Assembly: GCF_013114825.1 (NCBI RefSeq)
Contig: NZ_JAAVLX010000005.1
Coordinates: 310,001-374,000 of the forward strand
Direction: 5' to 3'
Length of the DNA stretch: 64,000 nt
From: Bradyrhizobium australiense
GTDB lineage: Bacteria > Pseudomonadota > Alphaproteobacteria > Rhizobiales > Xanthobacteraceae
Part shown: positions 60,239 through 64,000 of the stretch, in pieces
How the letters are laid out: the number at the start of each line of letters is the position of its first letter
Numbering within the stretch: the first letter of the stretch is position 1
Notes under the pieces: generated by a model
What the model was told of the DNA's origin: nothing
The model's database searches: none
What the model saw: the letters and a program-made list of their open reading frames with translations, nothing else
Translations under genes and position numbers: made by a program

Positions 60239-61831
60239 ATGCATGGTTACTTTGTCGTAGCGACGGCTGCGGCACACGTTTTCAGCTTTCGATCAACTAC
60301 GAAGCACAGAGGGCTTGCTATCGCACTCTCTCTAGCAGCGAGTCTCGTCGGCAGTTCGGCGCTAACACAGACTGCCAATGGGCCTAAGCCAAAACGCGAC
60401 ATTCCAGATGAGTTTGCCAAAAGAAGAATTGAGAGGGAGTCCGATTCGGTCACAAAATTCCGAAGCCGCCAGCTCAAACGAGCAACGCTTCTCGTCGGTA
60501 ACTCGGCGCTAGCACAAACTGCCAGTTTGCCTTCCGCTAAGCGGGACGGTGCGGATGAAAATGCTAAGAATAGAACTCAAAAGGAGATCGACCCATTCGC
60601 AAAGTTCGAGAACCTCCGCGAAAAAGGCATGTGGCTCAATATCCCTGGTCCTGCCGATACGATAGATCAGGATAAAGGCGGCGTTAGATCCGCGCTGGCA
60701 GACGTCGGGATCGGCTACGTTGGCGGGACAGTAGTCAGCGTCATGGACAATCAACTGCCAAATGCAGCCAGAGCCACCACCGCCAATCAGCTATACATGG
60801 GCCAGAATCCGACATTTAGTACCGTAAATTTCATGATAGTGGCCTACGATCTCAGCCGCTTTGGAATTCCCGATGGTCAGATCATCGTGGGAGCTGAGCA
60901 GCAATACTGGACATGGAAACCCGGCGGGCCAGATAGAGCAGGTCTCAATACGTTGGCCTACTACCAGACGTTCTTCGACAGGAAACTCGAACTCAAAATG
61001 GGCTACCTCAGAAATGTAAATGAGTTCGCAGGCACATTGGTCGGAGGGAACGCAGGAGCAAGCGTTTTGGCCCCCTCGTCGAATATCCTGTATCAAGCTG
61101 GCATGAGCAACAATGCCGCGCCTACGCCAGCTCTCAACGTGAAGTACAATTTTGATGATCACCTATATGACAAGGTCTCAATCCAGCGCTCAATCAGTCC
61201 AGACGGTCAGTATACGCAGATCAGCGAAAATCCCGCCGGCTTAAGCTGGAGCACGGCCAACACGGGCATTCTTTTGCTTGATGAAATTGGCTACAAGAAC
61301 AAAGCTGCTCCGGGCTCACCCGAGACCTGGTTGCGGGCGGGCGCCGGTTTCAATAACAGCAGCTACAAGAACTTGCAGTATCCGCAGCAATCGAGAGCCG
61401 ACGCGAACAGCGTCTACTACGTCGCAGCGGACAGGCAACTCTGGCAGTCTGATGTACAGGGCTCAGCATCTCGTGGTATCTATGGTGGGCTCTCTGTAAT
61501 GTACGCTCCACCTGACCTAAACAAAGTCAGTCAATATTACGAGCTTCGTCTCTATGCGAAGGGACTGTTTGACAGCCGGCCCAGTGATCAGATTGCTATT
61601 GTTGCCACTAACACCGTCTGGAGCAACTTTGCAGTGGACGCTGCCTCGGCTAAAGGGAATCTCGTGCATCGTGACAGCACAGCGATCTTGGCTACCTATA
61701 CCGCGCATCTGGCACCCGGGATATATGCAAGTGTAGGACTGGCATACATCAACAACCCGACGAGCATTACACACACGCGCCAAACGGGACATGCTCTGAA
61801 TTTGTTGGTGTCTACATCGATATTCTTCTAA
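60239..61831 (+). CDS. Carbohydrate-selective porin, OprB family, with duplicated N-terminus
   Basis: An outer-membrane beta-barrel protein of the OprB type (530 residues), likely for uptake of sugars or other small compounds. The barrel region shows alternating polar/hydrophobic strands and family blocks such as GIPDGQIIVGAEQQYWTWKPGG and YQTFFDRKLELKMGYL, ending in the terminal Phe (TSIFF) typical of outer-membrane proteins. The N-terminus is unusual: a signal-like segment ending SSALTQTANG is repeated about 50 residues later as NSALAQTAS, each followed by a similar charged segment. ATG 60239 is chosen because it begins the signal-like region. Confidence 0.82.
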   Translation: MHGYFVVATAAAHVFSFRSTTKHRGLAIALSLAASLVGSSALTQTANGPKPKRDIPDEFAKRRIERESDSVTKFRSRQLKRATLLVGNSALAQTASLPSAKRDGADENAKNRTQKEIDPFAKFENLREKGMWLNIPGPADTIDQDKGGVRSALADVGIGYVGGTVVSVMDNQLPNAARATTANQLYMGQNPTFSTVNFMIVAYDLSRFGIPDGQIIVGAEQQYWTWKPGGPDRAGLNTLAYYQTFFDRKLELKMGYLRNVNEFAGTLVGGNAGASVLAPSSNILYQAGMSNNAAPTPALNVKYNFDDHLYDKVSIQRSISPDGQYTQISENPAGLSWSTANTGILLLDEIGYKNKAAPGSPETWLRAGAGFNNSSYKNLQYPQQSRADANSVYYVAADRQLWQSDVQGSASRGIYGGLSVMYAPPDLNKVSQYYELRLYAKGLFDSRPSDQIAIVATNTVWSNFAVDAASAKGNLVHRDSTAILATYTAHLAPGIYASVGLAYINNPTSITHTRQTGHALNLLVSTSIFF

Positions 61832-61841
61832 GTCCTCAAGG

Positions 61842-62340
61842 CTAGTCACGTGACTCAAAAGTGCGCCACATGAACTCTCCTGGGCTTTGTGGCAGAAGCG
61901 TTTGACGGAAGCCAAAATCTGGTACGCCGACTGGTCCATTGAAGCGCTTCTGATTTCTGCTGTGCCGATCGATGAAGGTACGGATGTCGGCCTCGAGCTG
62001 CCCGACGGAGGTGCGGACACCTCGCTGGATCGGCTTTCTGGTGAGTTCAGCCAACCAGCGCTCGGCCTGATGGATCCATGACGCGGACGTCAGCGTAACA
62101 TAGACATGATAATGAGGCCGGCGGGCGAGCCATGCTTTGATCTTGGGCGTCTTGTGGGTGGCGTAGTGATCGATGACGATATGGACATCCAGCCCTTCAG
62201 GAACTTGAGCATCGATCTCTTCTTGAGAAAGTGGCGGGAAACAGCCTGGAATCGTTTGTCACCGAGCGGTTCACCAAAGGCGGAGATTATTGGCTCCGGC
62301 GCGATCTCGAATCCCATTCGGGAAGCGTTCTATGCCGCTG
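61842..62340 (-). pseudogene. IS630-family transposase remnant
   Basis: Minus-strand fragments in three frames match the C-terminal half of IS630-type transposases: LKFLKG with DVHIVIDHYATHK in a neighbouring frame, KIKAWLARRPHYHV, ERWLAELTRKPIQRGVRTSVGQLEADIRTFIDRHSRN, and YQILASVKRFCHKAQESSCG. The catalytic D(x)nD(x)nE order is broken by frameshifts and the N-terminal half is missing, so it is inactive. Confidence 0.78.
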
Positions 62341-62470
62341 ATTGAGGTTCGACACCCAGCGCTCTTCTGATCACGATCGTCGGATCTGCCCCGCGAGGCT
62401 GACACGTCCGAGTTAGGCCATGAGCATCGGTCGAAGGCCAGCATCAACACTGTCCGATTCACCCCAGAGA

Positions 62471-62681
62471 GTGTTGCAAAAGTCGAAAGTCGCAAGGCTC
62501 AGGAATTTTCACGAAAGCACCAAGCAGCGAGCGATCGCTGATCGTATGACCTCACTCGCGTTATTAAAGTCGCCTGTGAAATTTTGCGTGACGCCGTGAG
62601 GTCCCTCACATTTTGTATACGGAATTCGCGCCCACGGCCCGCAGAATTGTGGTCATCGGCGAAAATCGACTTTTGCAACAC
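62471..62681. repeat. 211-bp element bounded by perfect 16-bp inverted repeats
   Basis: GTGTTGCAAAAGTCGA (62471-62486) is the exact reverse complement of 62666-62681. The interior has no gene. It resembles a miniature inverted-repeat transposable element; similar intergenic text is common in Bradyrhizobium by my recollection. No clear target-site duplication is seen. Confidence 0.6.
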
Positions 62682-62764
62682 AATCCCCCAGAAAGCGGAC
62701 CGCGCGTCGTTGGTGATGGTCTTCGGCTTGGGGCCAAGAGCGGGCATTCAGCTCGCTCCTAGCC

Positions 62765-63196
62765 CTAATCGCGGGGGCCCTGCCGCGGCTGAGGATTGTT
62801 GGCGGGGTTGGTATCGTACTTCGATATCCGCGTAATGAGCCCGCTAGTGGTGAGCGGTTGCAAGTCCGCCTCCAGCGCGTCGGCAATCTCCTTGGCATAG
62901 ATCTTCCGCTCGTCTACGTAGAGCGCAAAGGACTTCAAATACTTTTCCTTCTTCGCTGCATTCTCGATCGTCGCCTTTGTCCACTGGTAGAGCGGATAGT
63001 TTTCGACGCCGTGCTCTTCTGCTGCGGCGACATACTCCGCAAAGGCATCGAACTGGCATTTCGGTGCAGCGCGATGCTTGGCAAGAATATCGAACAGCGG
63101 TGCCAGTGCCGGAACACGGAGTTTTCGGCCTACCGATTCCGCCGTAGCGGAATCATTCACGTCGAACCTAACCTGATACTGCCAGTGAGAAGCCAC
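62765..63196 (-). CDS. Hypothetical protein, 143 residues
   Basis: A protein of unknown family: ASHWQYQVRFDVNDSATAES, then helices including FDILAKHRAAPKCQFDAFAEYVAAAEEHGVENYPLYQWTK, and a C-terminal NPANNPQPRQGPRD tail. The GTG at 63196 has AAGGCGAG upstream; a start at 63247 would add 17 residues. It lies next to a thioesterase fragment and a dioxygenase gene on the same strand. Confidence 0.6.
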   Translation of the reverse strand: MASHWQYQVRFDVNDSATAESVGRKLRVPALAPLFDILAKHRAAPKCQFDAFAEYVAAAEEHGVENYPLYQWTKATIENAAKKEKYLKSFALYVDERKIYAKEIADALEADLQPLTTSGLITRISKYDTNPANNPQPRQGPRD

Positions 63197-63370
63197 GCTA
63201 TGCTCGCCTTCTGGTCGCACCCGATTTCCTCCTTTTTGCCATCGCAAGGCGCTACCGCTTCCTCACGAGAAGGTGTATCACAAGCTGGCCGCAATGTCAG
63301 GCCGACCGTTGGGTTAGTAGCTCCTCGTTTCAAGGCTCTCGTTGGACGAACGAACGTCGATCACCACCGG

Positions 63371-63589
63371 TTAAATGCCGCTGCCGATCTCCTCTATGCC
63401 ATCACTTGCCGGCACCTTGAACTCAACTCGCTGTCCCTCGAGGTTGATTACCTCGGCCGTAGCGCACACGTGGTAGCCTACAGGCGTGGCGGCGCAGTGC
63501 TGTACGTCTACTGCAGCGCCGACCGCGCTCTTGATGAGGCTCGCGAAAATCAGATCTTCGTCAGATCCGCGCTGGCCGTTTGACCTCAA
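63371..63589 (-). pseudogene. Thioesterase (fluoroacetyl-CoA thioesterase-like) fragment
   Basis: The frame reads VGAAVDVQHCAATPVGYHVCATAEV and EGQRVEFKVPASDGIEEIGSG, the central strand-turn region of hot-dog thioesterases of FlK type (family: H-x-A-A-T-P-x-G and D-x-x-E-x-I-G-x-G-x-H). The N-terminal third and the catalytic end after IGSG are missing, so it is a fragment. It overlaps the end of the dioxygenase gene by four bases. Confidence 0.6.
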
Positions 63590-64000
63590 CTAGTACAAGC
63601 AGCGAACGCGGGAGCATGGTCCATAACGGCCGGATCTCCGTGAATGTGCGAGCGCGTCATGGGCGGCTGCTTGGTGACCTTTACGCGCGTTACACTGCAC
63701 CGGCCATCAATGCTGACGGGCACGTCACCCTCGATGGTGGCGCGACGAACGACGCGATGCTGGTCGCCGTAATCATTGACAGCATAATGGTGCGTGGCGC
63801 GGTTATCCCAGATCGCGACATCGCCCTCCCTCCAGTTCCAGCGCACGGTGTTTTCGGGCGCGGTGATATGAGACTGGAATATATCAAGCAGCTTTTGGCC
63901 GTCATATTTGGGGATGCCAAGAAAACGCTGTACCAAAGCGCCGAGCACTAGCGTCCGCTCTCCGGTCTCGGGGTGGACACGCACGACGGGATGCTCGGTT
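63586..64000 (-). CDS. TauD/AtsK-type Fe(II)/2-oxoglutarate dioxygenase, C-terminal part
   Basis: The C-terminal part of an alkylsulfonate/alkylsulfate dioxygenase; the gene runs beyond the window end. HPVVRVHPETGERTLVLG, FLGIPKYDGQKLLDIFQSHITAPENTVRW and the DNRATHHYAVNDYGDQHRVVRRATIEGD block hold the distal iron-ligand His and the 2-oxoglutarate-binding Arg. It would release sulfite from organosulfur compounds for sulfur supply. The family is clear, the substrate not. Confidence 0.88.
   Translation of the reverse strand, partial: TEHPVVRVHPETGERTLVLGALVQRFLGIPKYDGQKLLDIFQSHITAPENTVRWNWREGDVAIWDNRATHHYAVNDYGDQHRVVRRATIEGDVPVSIDGRCSVTRVKVTKQPPMTRSHIHGDPAVMDHAPAFAACTS

Overview
The window is high-GC alphaproteobacterial DNA that reads as part of a symbiosis island of a Bradyrhizobium-type nodule bacterium. 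This rests on a fixP-fixGHIS block, paralogous hemN genes, FixK2-type promoter boxes, a complete nod box, a tts box in front of a type III effector-like gene, an uptake hydrogenase operon, and many transposon and phage remnants between intact operons. The genus is inferred; no rRNA gene is present.

Layout. 1-5451 (+): the end of fixP, then fixG, fixH, fixI, fixS (assembly and copper supply of the cbb3 oxidase) and a small DUF6455-like gene. 5485-6836 (-): a hemN gene broken by one frameshift. 6840-13400: accessory DNA with a TC microsatellite, a phbB fragment joined to an ABC-ATPase fragment, one hypothetical gene, a terminator-tipped RNA candidate, an orphan nod box, a response-regulator remnant inside a repeat, an exonuclease remnant, a tts box with a frameshifted effector-like gene, and a truncated ParB-domain gene. 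13403-36382: almost the whole aerobic cobalamin pathway (bluB, cobS, cobU, cobD, cobC, cobQ, cobO, a DUF1636 gene, cobW, cobN, cobG, cobH, cobI, cobJ, cobK, cobL, cobE, cobM, cobB, cobA, a CbiM-like cobalt permease, cobF, cobT and a phosphatase) with two cobalamin riboswitches. Only the cobaltochelatase partners CobS/CobT (Pseudomonas denitrificans naming) are not seen.

36428-38713 is gene-poor and holds a second, diverged copy of the response-regulator repeat. 38714-41985 (+) is a three-gene cluster of lower GC: a HemN/ChuW-like radical SAM protein, a protein resembling PrnB (heme-dependent dioxygenase superfamily) and a GNAT acetyltransferase, with a FixK/FNR-type box upstream. 42380-56021 (+): a sigma-54 promoter and hupSLCDF-HIJK-hypABFCDE; hupG is absent and hupI has lost one cysteine pair. 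56310-57717: a FixK box and a second hemN whose fourth motif cysteine is replaced by Phe. 57720-64000: a membrane-anchored coiled-coil protein, a long gene-poor stretch, an OprB-like porin with a duplicated N-terminus, an IS630 remnant, an inverted-repeat element, a hypothetical gene, a thioesterase fragment and the end of a TauD/AtsK-type dioxygenase.

Together the intact genes support microaerobic, hydrogen-recycling life inside a nodule: high-affinity respiration (fix), electron recovery from H2 made by nitrogenase (hup/hyp), oxygen-independent heme synthesis (hemN) and B12 supply. Several parts are visibly decaying (hemN, hupI, the hupG gap, the effector, phbB), so the locus looks like a shuffled and partly degenerating symbiotic region.
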